A stretch of DNA of 64,000 bases. Origin: Metapseudomonas resinovorans DSM 21078. Its GTDB lineage: Bacteria; Pseudomonadota; Gammaproteobacteria; Pseudomonadales; Pseudomonadaceae. The stretch is taken from assembly GCF_000423545.1 (NCBI RefSeq), contig NZ_AUIE01000001.1:496001-560000 (forward strand), written 5' to 3'. The notes under the pieces are model-generated. The model searched no databases and was not told the DNA's origin. It was given only the letters and a program-made list of their open reading frames with translations. A program made the translations under genes and the position numbers. Positions 10,447-20,753 of this stretch are shown in pieces. Numbering within the stretch: position 1 is the first letter of the stretch; each line of letters begins with the position of its first letter.

Positions 10447-11231
10447 TGAAGATCGCCGCCAACCTTTCACTGCTATTCACCGACCGCCCGTTGATCGAGC
10501 GTGTGATCGCTGCGCGCGTCGCCGGCTTCGATGGTGTGGAGGTGCAGTTTCCCTATGAGTTGCCGGCTATCCGCATGAAGGAAGTGCTGGAGGCGGCCGG
10601 CCTGCCGCTGATCCTGTTCAACCTGCCGGCTGGCGACCTGATGGAAGGTGGCCCCGGTCTGGCAGCGGTGCCGGAGCGCCAGGAGCAGTTCGACGATGCC
10701 CTGGCGCAGGCGCTGGCCTATGCCGCGATGACCCGCCCGCGCTTCGTCAACGTGCTGGCTGGGCGCAAGGCCGACGGTGTGACTCGGGAGCGGGCGCTGG
10801 CCTGTCTGGCCGCTAACCTGCGCAAGACGGCCGAGGCCTTCGCCGTACTGCGTATCGGTGTGGTCTGCGAGGCGATCAACCCGCTGGATATGCCGGGCTT
10901 CCTGATCAACACCCCGGAGCAACTGGATGAGCTGCTGCGCGATGTGGATCATCCCAACCTCAGCGCCCAGTACGACCTCTATCACATGGCCCGCCAGGGC
11001 GTAGACGCAGCAGCGGGCATTCGCCTGCTGGCCGGCCGCATCGGCCATGTGCAGTTCGCCGACTGCCCCGGCCGTGGCGAGCCAGGTACGGGCAACACCG
11101 ACTTCGGCCCGGCGCTGCGCGCCCTGGAGGAAGACGATTACCCCGGCTGGATGGGGGCCGAATACAAACCTGCCGGTGTGACCGCCGATACCCTCGGCTG
11201 GCTGCCGGAGTGGAAGGCCCGACTGGCCTGA
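10446..11231 (+). CDS. Hydroxypyruvate isomerase-like TIM-barrel enzyme
   Basis: This 261-residue protein begins [20 protein letters not shown] and includes [44 protein letters not shown] and [10 protein letters not shown], which match the hydroxypyruvate isomerase (Hyi/OtnI) branch of the xylose isomerase-like TIM barrels. Family members interconvert hydroxypyruvate and tartronate semialdehyde. It is translationally coupled to the preceding reductase, which could use that product. No glyoxylate carboligase gene is nearby, so the usual glyoxylate pathway context is missing. It lies 52 bases before selD. Confidence 0.85.
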   Translation: MKIAANLSLLFTDRPLIERVIAARVAGFDGVEVQFPYELPAIRMKEVLEAAGLPLILFNLPAGDLMEGGPGLAAVPERQEQFDDALAQALAYAAMTRPRFVNVLAGRKADGVTRERALACLAANLRKTAEAFAVLRIGVVCEAINPLDMPGFLINTPEQLDELLRDVDHPNLSAQYDLYHMARQGVDAAAGIRLLAGRIGHVQFADCPGRGEPGTGNTDFGPALRALEEDDYPGWMGAEYKPAGVTADTLGWLPEWKARLA

Positions 11232-11283
11232 GCTGCCGGCGCCCCCACAGCGAAATGATTTGGCATTTTGTAGAGAGAACACC

Positions 11284-12318
11284 ATGAACGACCCGATTCG
11301 CCTCACCCAGTACAGCCATGGTGCTGGTTGCGGCTGCAAGATTTCCCCCAAGGTGCTGGAGGTGATCCTCGCCGGCAGCGGCGCGCAGAACCTCGACCCC
11401 AAGCTCTGGGTGGGTAACGCCTCCAAGGACGACGCTGCAGTCTACGCCCTGGACGAGGAGCGCGGTGTGGTGTCCACCACCGACTTCTTCATGCCGATTG
11501 TCGACGACCCCTATGACTTCGGCCGCATTGCCGCCACCAACGCCATCAGCGACATCTATGCCATGGGCGGCGACCCGCTGATGGCCATCGCCATTCTCGG
11601 CTGGCCGGTCAACCTGCTACCGCCGGAAGTAGCTCGCGAAGTGATACGTGGTGGCCGCTCGGTGTGCGACGAGGCGGGCATTCCCCTGGCCGGTGGGCAC
11701 TCGATCGATGCTCCCGAGCCGATCTTCGGCCTGGCCGTCACTGGCGTGGTGGACAAGCGCCACATGAAGCGCAACGACACCGCCACCGCCGGCTGCAAGC
11801 TTTACCTGACCAAGCCGCTGGGCATCGGCATCCTCACCACCGCCGAGAAGAAGGGCAAGTTGCGCGAGGCCGATGTAGGGCTGGCCCGCGACTGGATGTG
11901 CACCCTGAACAAGCCCGGTAGCCGCTTCGGCAAACTGGCAGGGGTCAAGGCGATGACCGATGTCACCGGTTTCGGCCTGCTCGGCCACTTGGTGGAAATG
12001 GCCGACGGCAGTGGCCTCACCGCCCGTGTCGAGTACGCCAAGGTGCCCAGCCTGCCTGGCGTGGAGTACTACCTGGAACAGGGCTGCGTGCCCGGCGGCA
12101 CCCTGCGCAACTTCGACAGCTACGGCGATCGCCTGGCACCTTTGGCCGAGGTGCAGAAGCTGCTGCTCTGCGATCCACAGACCAGCGGCGGCCTGCTGGT
12201 GGCGGTGACTCCGGAAGGGGAGGCGGAATTCCTCGCAGTGGCCGAGGAGCTTGGTCTGCAACTGGCGCCTATTGGCAAGCTGCACGAGCGACAGAGTCTC
12301 GCGGTCGAGGTGTTCTGA
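11284..12318 (+). CDS. selD: Selenide, water dikinase SelD
   Basis: This 344-residue enzyme makes selenophosphate, the selenium donor, from selenide and ATP. The N-terminal active site GAGCGCK has Cys16 and Lys19 at the positions of E. coli Cys17 and Lys20, so this is a cysteine form, not a selenoprotein. Other family signatures are [33 protein letters not shown] and [13 protein letters not shown] at 11284 follows AGAGAAC and aligns with E. coli SelD. The stop overlaps the ATG of mnmH. No selA, selB or tRNA-Sec gene is seen, so in this window the product feeds tRNA modification. Confidence 0.97.
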   Translation: MNDPIRLTQYSHGAGCGCKISPKVLEVILAGSGAQNLDPKLWVGNASKDDAAVYALDEERGVVSTTDFFMPIVDDPYDFGRIAATNAISDIYAMGGDPLMAIAILGWPVNLLPPEVAREVIRGGRSVCDEAGIPLAGGHSIDAPEPIFGLAVTGVVDKRHMKRNDTATAGCKLYLTKPLGIGILTTAEKKGKLREADVGLARDWMCTLNKPGSRFGKLAGVKAMTDVTGFGLLGHLVEMADGSGLTARVEYAKVPSLPGVEYYLEQGCVPGGTLRNFDSYGDRLAPLAEVQKLLLCDPQTSGGLLVAVTPEGEAEFLAVAEELGLQLAPIGKLHERQSLAVEVF

Positions 12319-13424
12319 TGCGTCCGGACACCTCGAATTACCGCGACATCTTCCTCAATGACCTGCCGATGATGGACGCCCGCGCGCCGGTCGAGTTCGT
12401 CAAGGGCGCCTTCCCGCATACGGTCAATCTGCCGCTGATGACCGACATCGAGCGGCAGAAAGTGGGCACCAGCTACAAGCTGCATGGCCAGGACGCTGCC
12501 ATCGCCCTTGGCCACCAATTGGTCAGCGGCGCCGTCAAGGCGGAGCGCATCGAGGCTTGGGCCGCCTTCGCCCGCGCCAATCCCCAGGGCTATCTCTACT
12601 GCTTCCGTGGCGGGCTGCGTTCACAACTGGTTCAGCAATGGCTGAAGACGGAAGCGGGCATCGAGTATCCGCGCGTGAAAGGTGGCTACAAGGCGATGCG
12701 GACCTTCCTCCTGGAAACCACCCAGGATGCCGTGACCCAGTGCGACTTCGTGCTGGTCGGTGGCCTCACCGGTACCGGCAAGACCGACGTGATTGCCCAG
12801 TTGGCCAACAGCCTGGACCTGGAGGGCCACGCCAACCACCGCGGTTCCAGTTTCGGCAAGCGCGCAACCCCGCAACCGGCGCAGATCGACTTCGAGAACG
12901 CGCTGGCCATCGACATCCTGAAGAAGCGTGCAGCGGGTCATGAACAGTTCGTGCTGGAGGACGAAGGGCGCATCGTCGGCAGTTGCTCGGTTCCGCTGGA
13001 GCTTTACCAGGGCATGCAGGCATTCCCGCTGGTCTGGCTCGACGACAGTTTCGAGGACCGGGTGGAGCGCATCCTGCGCGATTACGTGGTGAACCTGTGC
13101 GCGGAGTTCATCGCGACCCACGGCGACGAGCATGGCTTCACGCGCTTCGCCGAACGGTTGCGCCAGAGCCTGGACAACATCGTCCGGCGCCTGGGCGGTG
13201 AACGCCACCAGCGCATGACGGCGCTGATGGACCAGGCCCTGGTCGAGCAGGAAGCGACCGGAAACGTGGACTTGCACCGGGGCTGGATCGAAGGCCTGTT
13301 GCGCGAGTACTACGACCCCATGTACGCGTTTCAGCGCGAGAGCAAAGCGTCGCGTATCGAGTTCGCCGGGGAACAGGCGGCGGTGCTGGAGTATTTGCGG
13401 CAGCGTCGGCCAGCGCGGGGCTGA
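12318..13424 (+). CDS. mnmH: tRNA 2-selenouridine synthase MnmH (SelU/YbbB)
   Basis: This 368-residue enzyme replaces sulfur with selenium at the wobble 2-thiouridine of certain tRNAs, using selenophosphate from SelD. An N-terminal rhodanese domain carries catalytic Cys95 in [10 protein letters not shown], and a P-loop [10 protein letters not shown] lies at about residues 148-157, the two-domain layout of the family. It is translationally coupled to selD. It ends 9 bases from the convergent MHYT gene. Confidence 0.96.
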   Translation: MRPDTSNYRDIFLNDLPMMDARAPVEFVKGAFPHTVNLPLMTDIERQKVGTSYKLHGQDAAIALGHQLVSGAVKAERIEAWAAFARANPQGYLYCFRGGLRSQLVQQWLKTEAGIEYPRVKGGYKAMRTFLLETTQDAVTQCDFVLVGGLTGTGKTDVIAQLANSLDLEGHANHRGSSFGKRATPQPAQIDFENALAIDILKKRAAGHEQFVLEDEGRIVGSCSVPLELYQGMQAFPLVWLDDSFEDRVERILRDYVVNLCAEFIATHGDEHGFTRFAERLRQSLDNIVRRLGGERHQRMTALMDQALVEQEATGNVDLHRGWIEGLLREYYDPMYAFQRESKASRIEFAGEQAAVLEYLRQRRPARG

Positions 13425-13433
13425 TTCAGCCCT

Positions 13434-15650
13434 TCACGCCGGATTCGAATCCACCGGCCTCAGGGGCTGCACATTGCTGCTGCCCAGCCTGTGGGGGTGG
13501 CGCAGGAATTCTTCGATGCTGGCCAGTGGTTGGGGACGACTGAGCAGATAGCCCTGGATGTAGTCGCAGCCATGGCCGCGCAGGAAGTCCAGCTGTTCGC
13601 GGGTCTCCACCCCTTCGGCGACCACCTGCAGGTGCAGCGTGTGGGCCATGCCGATGATGGCCTGGACGATCTCCATGTCGGCATGGCTGCCGGGGATGTC
13701 CATGACGAAGGAGCGGTCGATCTTCAGGGTATCCAGGGGCAGGCGCTTCAGGTAGGCGAGCGATGAGTAGCCGGTGCCGAAGTCGTCGATGGAGATGCTT
13801 ACGCCCAGATTGCGGATGCGCTCCAGCAGGTGCAGGGCCTGGTTGACGTTGTGCATCAGGGCATTTTCGGTGACTTCCAGCTCCAGCCGCTGCGGCCGTA
13901 CGCCGGTCTCCCGCAGGGCGCGTTGCACTTCGTCCGCCAACTCGTCGCGGCAGAGGTTCAGCGCCGAGCAGTTGACTGCAACGCGCAGGTCCTGGAAGCC
14001 CTGAGCGGCCAGTTTGGCCAGGTCCCGGCAGGCTTGGCGCAGCACCCAGGTGTCCAACTGGGCGATGAATCCGTTGGCCTCGGCCACGCCGATGAAACGA
14101 TCCGGGGGCAGCAGGCCGAGCTGTGGATGTTGCCAGCGCACCAGGGCTTCCAGCTTGGTCACCTGGCCAGTGTGCAGGTCGAGGATCGGCTGGTAACTGA
14201 GGAACAGGCCCTGATCCTTGGCCAGCGCGAGATGCAGTTCCTCTTCCAGTTGCAGCTCGAAGGTGGCCTTGTTCTTCAGGTGGCGGCTGAAGAAGTGCAG
14301 GTTGTTGCGTCCGCTGCTCTTGGCCTGGTAGAGCGCGAGGTCTGCATGTTTGAGCAGTTCCTCGCAGGTTTCGCCATCGTCCGGGTAGAGGCTGATGCCG
14401 ATGCTGGTGGTCATGGTGACGTTGCGCCCGGCCAGGGTGATGGGTTCCTTCATGCGCTCCATGATGCGCTGGGACAGGGTCTTGGCCTCCATCAGGTTGC
14501 CCAGGCTGGCGAGCACGCAGAATTCGTCGCCTCCCAGCCGCGCGATCACATCTTCGCGACGCAGCACGCTGCGTACCCGGTCGGCCACCACCTTGAGCAA
14601 CTCATCGCCCGCGTCGTGGCCCAGGCTGTCGTTGACGCGCTTGAAGTGGTCGACATCGAGGAACATGACCGCCAGTGACTGCTTGAACTCGGCGTGGGTT
14701 TGCAGCTTTTCCACGAAGTACTCGTTGAAGGCACGCCGGTTGGGGAGGTTGGTCAAAGGGTCGAAATGGGCAACATTCTGCAGTTTCACCTTCACCTGCT
14801 CCAGTTCACCCAGCAGGTTGCTGACATGCTGCAGATCGAGTTCCTTGCGTTGCAGTTTCTTGTCGACCCAGGCCACGCACAGGGCAAAAAGCAGCACCAT
14901 GCTGGCAATTACCGCCAGGCTGGAACCAAGCTGTACGGCATTGTCCGCACGCTCCAGATACAGTTCGGTGCCCTCCGGTACCGCCAGTTGCAGGGCCAGC
15001 ATGCCGGTGAAGTGCATGCTGCAAATGGCGCCCCCCATGGTCAGACTGGCAGGGATCTTGAGCAGTTGGTGGCCTTCGCCGCGCTCGCGGAAGAAGGTGG
15101 ACAGAAGCATGGCGGCCATGCTGGCAGCGATGGCGACGCCTACCGAGATGGCGACCATGCCGGGGTGGTAGTACTGGGTCGCCACCGAGCGGATGGCGGC
15201 CATGCCGCAGTAGTGCATGAGCGCGATGCCGAGGCCGACGGCCAGGGCCGCAGCCATATAGTGATGCGGTTCGACCTCGGAGCGGCCAAGGGTGTGCATG
15301 CCCACCAATGAGGCGGCGATTACGATCAGCAGGGAAAGCGTAGTGGTGGGGATGTCGTAGTCGATGGCGATCGGTGCCTCGAAGGCCAGCATGGCGATGA
15401 AGTGCATCGTCCAGATACCGCCACCCAGGCAGCCGGCGCCGAGCCAACTCCAGCGTCGCCGGGTTTCCGGCTGTTGGGCATGGGCGACCCGCTCGACCAT
15501 GTCGAAGGCGCAGTAGCTGGCACCCGAGGCCACGAGGAAGGCCAGCAGCACAAGCCAGCTGTTGTGGGTGCATGCCAGCAATATCTGGCCATCCGTGGGA
15601 AGTGCAGTACCGAAACGCAGGCCCAGCCAGTCCATAGAGGGGATTCCCAT
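13434..15650 (-). CDS. MHYT-GGDEF-EAL c-di-GMP signalling protein (MucR/NbdA type)
   Basis: This 738-residue membrane protein has an MHYT sensor with seven hydrophobic segments and three motif copies (MHFIAM at 82-87, MHYCGM at 145-150, MHFTGM at 212-217), thought to bind copper and sense a gas such as NO or O2. The GGDEF domain is intact (GGDEF at 373-377) with an I-site RRED at 364-367. The EAL domain keeps KLEALVRW, with EAL at 501-503. It could therefore synthesise or degrade c-di-GMP. P. aeruginosa has two such proteins, MucR and NbdA; the intact GGDEF fits MucR better, but orthology is not settled. An alternative ATG lies at 15635. Confidence 0.9.
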   Translation of the reverse strand: MGIPSMDWLGLRFGTALPTDGQILLACTHNSWLVLLAFLVASGASYCAFDMVERVAHAQQPETRRRWSWLGAGCLGGGIWTMHFIAMLAFEAPIAIDYDIPTTTLSLLIVIAASLVGMHTLGRSEVEPHHYMAAALAVGLGIALMHYCGMAAIRSVATQYYHPGMVAISVGVAIAASMAAMLLSTFFRERGEGHQLLKIPASLTMGGAICSMHFTGMLALQLAVPEGTELYLERADNAVQLGSSLAVIASMVLLFALCVAWVDKKLQRKELDLQHVSNLLGELEQVKVKLQNVAHFDPLTNLPNRRAFNEYFVEKLQTHAEFKQSLAVMFLDVDHFKRVNDSLGHDAGDELLKVVADRVRSVLRREDVIARLGGDEFCVLASLGNLMEAKTLSQRIMERMKEPITLAGRNVTMTTSIGISLYPDDGETCEELLKHADLALYQAKSSGRNNLHFFSRHLKNKATFELQLEEELHLALAKDQGLFLSYQPILDLHTGQVTKLEALVRWQHPQLGLLPPDRFIGVAEANGFIAQLDTWVLRQACRDLAKLAAQGFQDLRVAVNCSALNLCRDELADEVQRALRETGVRPQRLELEVTENALMHNVNQALHLLERIRNLGVSISIDDFGTGYSSLAYLKRLPLDTLKIDRSFVMDIPGSHADMEIVQAIIGMAHTLHLQVVAEGVETREQLDFLRGHGCDYIQGYLLSRPQPLASIEEFLRHPHRLGSSNVQPLRPVDSNPA

Positions 15651-15919
15651 GCAGACGGTTAGACTTCGGGGGAGGGGGTTGCTGGCACAATGCCGTCAGT
15701 ATAGCCAGCGTGGGTGTCCTGGTTTGGACGTCCGTACCTGGGCGCTGAACGGTCGTCGGTGGGGGATGGCCGGCAGGGGTGGGCCTTCATCGCCGCCGCA
15801 TCGGGTTACATAAATCAAACTAATTTTCGCAGACAGTGGTCGGCTGGACCCTCTAGATTGCAGTATCGACCCCGGCTTGCGGTTACCCGGGGGCCTGACA
15901 ACAACAACGAGACCGACTC
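15651..15919. other. Divergent intergenic region, MHYT gene and MFS gene
   Basis: About 270 bases holding the promoters of two divergently transcribed genes. I see no convincing gene, strong palindrome or clear promoter pair. GACAACAACAACGAGACC lies immediately before the MFS start and has only a weak ribosome-binding sequence. Confidence 0.4.
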
Positions 15920-17245
15920 ATGCAGCAATCTCCTCAAGCGGCCAATGCCTGGCGCGTGCTCTTCCTGCTGTTCCTGGCGAACCTGTTCAACTTCTTCGAC
16001 CGCACCATCCCGGCCATCATCATCGAGCCGGTACGTCATGAGTGGAGCCTGAGCGACTTCCAGTTGGGCCTGATCGGAACCGCTTTCACGCTGGTCTACG
16101 CGGTCGCCGGCGTGCCGCTGGGGCGCATGGCCGATACCGGTGCGCGAAATAAGATCATGGGCTGGGGCCTGGCGGTCTGGAGCGGCCTGACCGCGGTGAA
16201 CGGCCTGGCCTGGAACTTCTGGAGCTTCCTGCTGGTGCGCATGGGGGTCGGCATTGGTGAAGCCAGCTACGCGCCAGCGGCCAACTCGCTGATTGGCGAT
16301 CTTTTCCCCGCCCACAAGCGCGCCCGCGCCATGGGCATCTTCATGCTCGGTCTGCCACTCGGCCTGGTGCTGGCCTTCTTCACTATCGGCGCCATGGTCA
16401 AGGCCTTCGACAGCTGGCGTGCACCCTTCTTCATCGCCGCCGTGCCGGGGCTGATCCTGGCGCTGTTCATGTTCTTCATCAAGGAGCCTGCCCGCGGCGC
16501 CGCCGAAGCCGTGAAGGTGTCCTCGGCAACGCCGGTAGACAAACCGCTGCGCCGAGTGCTGGCGATCCGCACCTTCTGGTGGCTGACCCTCGCAGGTCTC
16601 ACTTACAACTTCGCCACCTATGCCACCAACTCCTTCATGGTGCCGATGCTGCAACGCTACTTCCTGATGCCGCTGGAGCAGGCGGCCATTGCCACGGGCA
16701 TTATCACTGGCCTCACCGGCCTGGTGGGGCTGACGCTAGGTGGCTGGGTGGCGGACAAGGTGCACCAGAAGTCCGAGCGCGGCCGCCTTCTGCTGGCGGC
16801 TTTCAGCATGCTCGTAGCGGCGGTCTGCACCGGCTATGCGCTGCTGGCCGGGCGTATCGAGATCGGCCTGTTCGTTGCCATCTTCAGTCTGGGTTGGCTG
16901 TTCGCCTACAACTTCTACACCTGCGTCTACACCGCCATCCAGGATGTGGTGGAGCCGCGTCTGCGGGCGACCGCCATGGCGCTGTTCTTCGCCGGTCTCT
17001 ACCTGCTGGGCGGGGGTCTTGGCCCGGTGGTCGTGGGGCTTCTGTCGGACCACTACTCCCAGGCGGCGATGCTGGCGGCTGGCGCGAGCGAGATGAACGA
17101 GACGTTCAAGGCCGTGGGCCTGCACAACGCCATGTTCCTGGTGCCGGTAGCGCTGACCCTGACCATGCTGGCTTTGTTCCAGGCGGCGCGTTGCTTCGTG
17201 CGCGATGCGGCGAACATGCGTGAAGGGCTGGCGGCTGCAGCCTGA
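15920..17245 (+). CDS. MFS transporter, spinster-like
   Basis: This 441-residue inner-membrane protein has 12 predicted helices and opens WRVLFLLFLANLFNFFDRTI, like spinster-type major facilitators. The loop 2-3 motif appears as GVPLGRMADTGARNK, and GVGIGEASYAPAANSLIGD resembles the spinster helix-4 region. Homologues are implicated in lipid, sugar-phosphate or organic-acid transport. The substrate cannot be predicted. It stands alone, followed by a strong terminator. Confidence 0.85.
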   Translation: MQQSPQAANAWRVLFLLFLANLFNFFDRTIPAIIIEPVRHEWSLSDFQLGLIGTAFTLVYAVAGVPLGRMADTGARNKIMGWGLAVWSGLTAVNGLAWNFWSFLLVRMGVGIGEASYAPAANSLIGDLFPAHKRARAMGIFMLGLPLGLVLAFFTIGAMVKAFDSWRAPFFIAAVPGLILALFMFFIKEPARGAAEAVKVSSATPVDKPLRRVLAIRTFWWLTLAGLTYNFATYATNSFMVPMLQRYFLMPLEQAAIATGIITGLTGLVGLTLGGWVADKVHQKSERGRLLLAAFSMLVAAVCTGYALLAGRIEIGLFVAIFSLGWLFAYNFYTCVYTAIQDVVEPRLRATAMALFFAGLYLLGGGLGPVVVGLLSDHYSQAAMLAAGASEMNETFKAVGLHNAMFLVPVALTLTMLALFQAARCFVRDAANMREGLAAAA

Positions 17246-17260
17246 TCGACGCCCGAATGC

Positions 17261-17291
17261 AAAACGGCCCGCAATTGCGGGCCGTTTTTTT
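17261..17291 (+). terminator. Rho-independent terminator after the MFS gene
   Basis: A perfect palindrome ACGGCCCGCAATTGCGGGCCGT is followed by a run of seven T and preceded by four A. It begins 15 bases after the MFS stop codon. The mirror A-run is short, so action on rapA-strand transcripts is not expected. Confidence 0.93.
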
Positions 17292-17410
17292 GAGGTGCGT
17301 TAATCGCCAGGGTGCCCGGCAGGACGGGTTGAGCGATACCCATCAATTCCTGCTGATGGGTATCCCTTCGTTCAAGCGGAGCGCCGCCCGCCACATCCTG
17401 CGAACCACCC

Positions 17411-20260
17411 TTAGCCTGCGACGAGGATTCGGATCGATTCCAGGCGCAGGGCCGCCTTGTCCAGCAGTTGAAGCCCCTCGTCACGCTGGTGGCGAACGGC
17501 TTCCAGTTCGCTGTCGCGTACGCTCGGGTTCACTGCCTGGAGCGCGGTGAGGCGCGCGAGCTCCTCGTCCAGTTCGGCCTTCAGGCGGCGCTGGGCTTCG
17601 GCTACGCGTTCGGCATGGCGCGGGGCGATCTTGGCTTCGCCGGCGTTTATCTGTGCCGCGAGCACGTCGCGCTGGGCCTGGACGAACTTGTTGGCACTGC
17701 CGCGCGGCACGCTTTCCAGTTGGTCGTTAAGGGTGTCGAAAGACACTTTGGCGGCCAGGTCGTTGCCATTGGCGTCCAGCAGGCAACGCAGGGCCTTGGG
17801 CGGCAGGAAGCGGCTGAGCTGCAGGGCGCGCGGGGCCACCGCTTCGCTGACATAGATCAGCTCCAACAGCACGGTGCCGGGCTTGAGTGCCTTGTTCTTG
17901 ATCAGCGCCACGGCGGTGTTGCCCATGGAGCCGGAGAGCACCAGGTCCATGCCGCCCTGCACCATCGGATGTTCCCAGGTGAGGAACTGCATGTCCTCGC
18001 GGGACAGGGCCTGGTTGCGATCATAGGTGACGGTCACGCCTTCGTCGTCGCCGAGGGGGAAGCCCGCGTCGAGCATCTTCTCGCCGGGCTTGAGTACCAG
18101 GGCGTTCTCGGAGTGGTCTTCGCTGTCGATACCGAAGGCTTCGAAGAGCGACTCCATATAGATAGGCAGGGCGAACTGGTCGTCCTGTTCGAGAATGTCC
18201 TCTACCAGTTGCTCACCCTCACCGGCACCGCCGGAGTTGAGTTCCAGCAGACGGTCGCGGCCGTTGTGCATTTCACCTTCGAGGCGCTTGCGCTCGGTTT
18301 CGGCTTCGTTCACCAGGGCGTTCCAGGCATCGTCGTCGCCGCCTTCGAGCATCGGTAGCAGGCGCGGGCCGAACTGATGCTGGATGGCATTGCCGGTGGG
18401 GCAGGTGGCGAGGAAGGCGTTCAATGCCTGGTGGTACCACTGGAACAGGCGTTCCTGCGGGCTGGTTTCCAGGTAGGGCACGTGAAGCTGGATGGTGTGC
18501 TTCTGGCCGATCCGGTCGAGACGGCCGATACGCTGTTCCAGCAGGTCCGGGTGGGCCGGCAGGTCGAACAGCACGAGGTGATGGGCGAACTGGAAGTTGC
18601 GGCCCTCGGAACCGATCTCCGAGCAGATAAGCACCTGGGCGCCGAATTCTTCGTCGGCGAAGTAGGCGGCGGCACGGTCGCGCTCGAGGATGCTCATGCC
18701 TTCGTGGAACACGGTGGCCGGGATGCCGGAGCGCACACGCAGGGCGTCTTCCAGGTCCAGGGCGGTTTCCGCGTGGGCGCAGATCACCAGCACCTTGAAC
18801 TTCTTCAGCATCTTCAGGGTGTCGATCAGCCACTCGACGCGCGGGTCGAAGCGCCACCAACGTTCGGCGTCATCGCCGCTGTCCTGCTGGGACTGGAAGC
18901 TGACTTCCGGGTAGAGGTCCGGGTGGTCGCCGATCGGCAACTCCATGTACTCGACCGGGTTGGGCAGCGGATAGGGGTGCAGGTTGCGCTCGGGAAAGCC
19001 CTGGACGGCGGCGCGGGTGTTGCGGAACAGCACGCGGCCGGTGCCGTGGCGGTCGAGCAGTTCGCGCACCAGGCGTGGAGCGGCTTCCTCGTCGCCAGCG
19101 GCCAGGGCTTTGAGCAGGCCTTCGCCTTCTTCGCCGAGGAAGCCCTTGATGGTCGCTTCGGCCTTGGCGCTCAGGCGGCCCTGGTCCAGCAGTTCCTGGA
19201 CGGCTTCTGCCACTGGGCGGTAGTTGGCGCTTTCGGCGCGGAAGGCTTCCAGGTCGTGGAAGCGGTTCGGGTCCAGCAGGCGCAGACGTGCGAAGTGGCT
19301 TTCCTGGCCCAGCTGTTCCGGGGTGGCAGTGAGCAACAGCACGCCAGGGATGGTTTCGGCCAGTTGCTCCACCAGGCGGTATTCGGGGCTGGCCTGTTCC
19401 GGGTGCCAGACCAGGTGGTGGGCTTCGTCGACCACCAGCAGGTCCCAGCCGGCAGCGAAGGCGGCATCCTGGGCGCGCTCGCTGCTTTTCAGCCACTCCA
19501 GGGAAACCAGGGCCAACTGGCTGTCCTCGAAGGGGTTGCTGGCGTCGCTTTCGGCGAAGCGTTCGGCGTCGAACAGGGCGACCTGCAGGTTGAAGCGACG
19601 GCGCATTTCCACCAGCCACTGGTGCTGGAGGTTCTCCGGTACCAGGATCAACACCCGGCTGGCGCGACCGGAGATGAGCTGGCGGTGGATGACCAGGCCG
19701 GCTTCGATGGTCTTGCCCAGGCCCACTTCGTCGGCCAGCAGGACGCGCGGTGCCACACGGTCGGCCACTTCACGGGCTATGTGCAGTTGGTGAGCGATGG
19801 GCTGGGCGCGGGTGCCGCCCAGGCCCCAGAGGGAGGATTGCAGCAGGCGCGAGCGGTGTTCCAGGGTGTGGTAGCGCAGGGCGAACCACTTGTGCGGGTC
19901 GATCTGGCCGGCGAACAGGCGGTCATTGGCCAGGCGGAACTGGATGAAGTTGTTCAGCTGGGTTTCCGGCAGGATGCGGGGCTCGTTCTGAGCGGTGATG
20001 CCGTGGTAGATCAGCAGGCCGTCGATATCCTCGACTTCCTGGACGTTGAGCTTCCAGCCGTCGAAGTGGGTGATTTCGTCGCCCGGAGCGAAGCGCACGC
20101 GGGTCAGCGGCGCATTGCGCAGCGCGTACTGGCGGGTCTCGCCAGTGGCCGGGTAGAGCACGGTGAGCAGGCGGCCATCCGATGTCAGGATGGTCCCGAG
20201 CCCAAGCTCTGCTTCGCTGTCACTGATCCAGCGTTGCCCCGGTTGATACTGCTGCGCCAT
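17411..20260 (-). CDS. rapA: RNA polymerase-associated ATPase RapA
   Basis: This 949-residue Swi2/Snf2 ATPase binds RNA polymerase and helps recycle it. The N-terminal Tudor-like domains are followed by Walker A DEVGLGKT (177-184), Walker B DEAH (278-281) and the helicase C-terminal motifs [20 protein letters not shown] and [11 protein letters not shown]. Length agrees with E. coli RapA (968). The frame is open 47 codons further upstream, but [11 protein letters not shown] matches the family start and GGGAGA precedes it at 6 bases. It diverges from the hypothetical gene at 20416. Confidence 0.97.
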   Translation of the reverse strand: MAQQYQPGQRWISDSEAELGLGTILTSDGRLLTVLYPATGETRQYALRNAPLTRVRFAPGDEITHFDGWKLNVQEVEDIDGLLIYHGITAQNEPRILPETQLNNFIQFRLANDRLFAGQIDPHKWFALRYHTLEHRSRLLQSSLWGLGGTRAQPIAHQLHIAREVADRVAPRVLLADEVGLGKTIEAGLVIHRQLISGRASRVLILVPENLQHQWLVEMRRRFNLQVALFDAERFAESDASNPFEDSQLALVSLEWLKSSERAQDAAFAAGWDLLVVDEAHHLVWHPEQASPEYRLVEQLAETIPGVLLLTATPEQLGQESHFARLRLLDPNRFHDLEAFRAESANYRPVAEAVQELLDQGRLSAKAEATIKGFLGEEGEGLLKALAAGDEEAAPRLVRELLDRHGTGRVLFRNTRAAVQGFPERNLHPYPLPNPVEYMELPIGDHPDLYPEVSFQSQQDSGDDAERWWRFDPRVEWLIDTLKMLKKFKVLVICAHAETALDLEDALRVRSGIPATVFHEGMSILERDRAAAYFADEEFGAQVLICSEIGSEGRNFQFAHHLVLFDLPAHPDLLEQRIGRLDRIGQKHTIQLHVPYLETSPQERLFQWYHQALNAFLATCPTGNAIQHQFGPRLLPMLEGGDDDAWNALVNEAETERKRLEGEMHNGRDRLLELNSGGAGEGEQLVEDILEQDDQFALPIYMESLFEAFGIDSEDHSENALVLKPGEKMLDAGFPLGDDEGVTVTYDRNQALSREDMQFLTWEHPMVQGGMDLVLSGSMGNTAVALIKNKALKPGTVLLELIYVSEAVAPRALQLSRFLPPKALRCLLDANGNDLAAKVSFDTLNDQLESVPRGSANKFVQAQRDVLAAQINAGEAKIAPRHAERVAEAQRRLKAELDEELARLTALQAVNPSVRDSELEAVRHQRDEGLQLLDKAALRLESIRILVAG

Positions 20261-20415
20261 GCGTGTCTCCCTGAGATGAAAAAAGCCGCGTATGTTAACG
20301 GAACCGAGGGCGCAGGGCGACGCCGGATGCGGCCCGTATATCCGCAAAAGTGTAGCGAGCGCCGGTAAAGAAGCGCCAAAGACGGCCGACAGACTGACCA
20401 AAGGAGGGCTTCAAC

Positions 20416-20712
20416 ATGTTGCCACCCATTCCGCAAGGCCTGGTCCCTGTTACCGCCCAGCAGGATGTAGTCAAGCCGCGCCCCGACATTCCGCCGGTCA
20501 CGCCCGTGCAGGAGAGCGCGCAAGAGAGTGCCGTCAGCCTGGACAAGCGCCATCCCCAGGAGGCCGAGGAACTGCTGCGCGAGGAGCAGCGGCGGCGCCA
20601 ACGGCGAGGGTACACGCCCCAGGAACTGGCCACGGGGGAAGTGGCTGAAGCAGACCAGGCCGTGCTGGACGAGTTGCCGCGTCAGGGGTTGTGGGTGGAT
20701 GTGGAGGTTTGA
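20416..20712 (+). CDS. Conserved hypothetical protein
   Basis: This 98-residue hydrophilic protein has a proline-rich N-terminal third (PPIPQGLVPVT, KPRPDIPPVTP) and a charged helical C-terminal half (EEAEELLREEQRRRQRRGY). I recognise no domain. It has no signal peptide or membrane segment. AAGGAGG 8 bases before ATG is an excellent ribosome binding site, so it is very probably translated. It lies between divergent rapA and the AlkB-like gene, an arrangement I recall from P. aeruginosa (PA3306-PA3308). Confidence 0.7.
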   Translation: MLPPIPQGLVPVTAQQDVVKPRPDIPPVTPVQESAQESAVSLDKRHPQEAEELLREEQRRRQRRGYTPQELATGEVAEADQAVLDELPRQGLWVDVEV

Positions 20713-20753
20713 GCCGAGCACAATGGGCCTGATTCTTCCTTGAGCCGACACCG

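Noticed and set aside
13440-13456. GGATTCGAATCC, which looks like a tRNA T-loop.
   Set aside because: It lies inside the C-terminal coding end of the MHYT protein, and no acceptor, D or anticodon stem is found around it.
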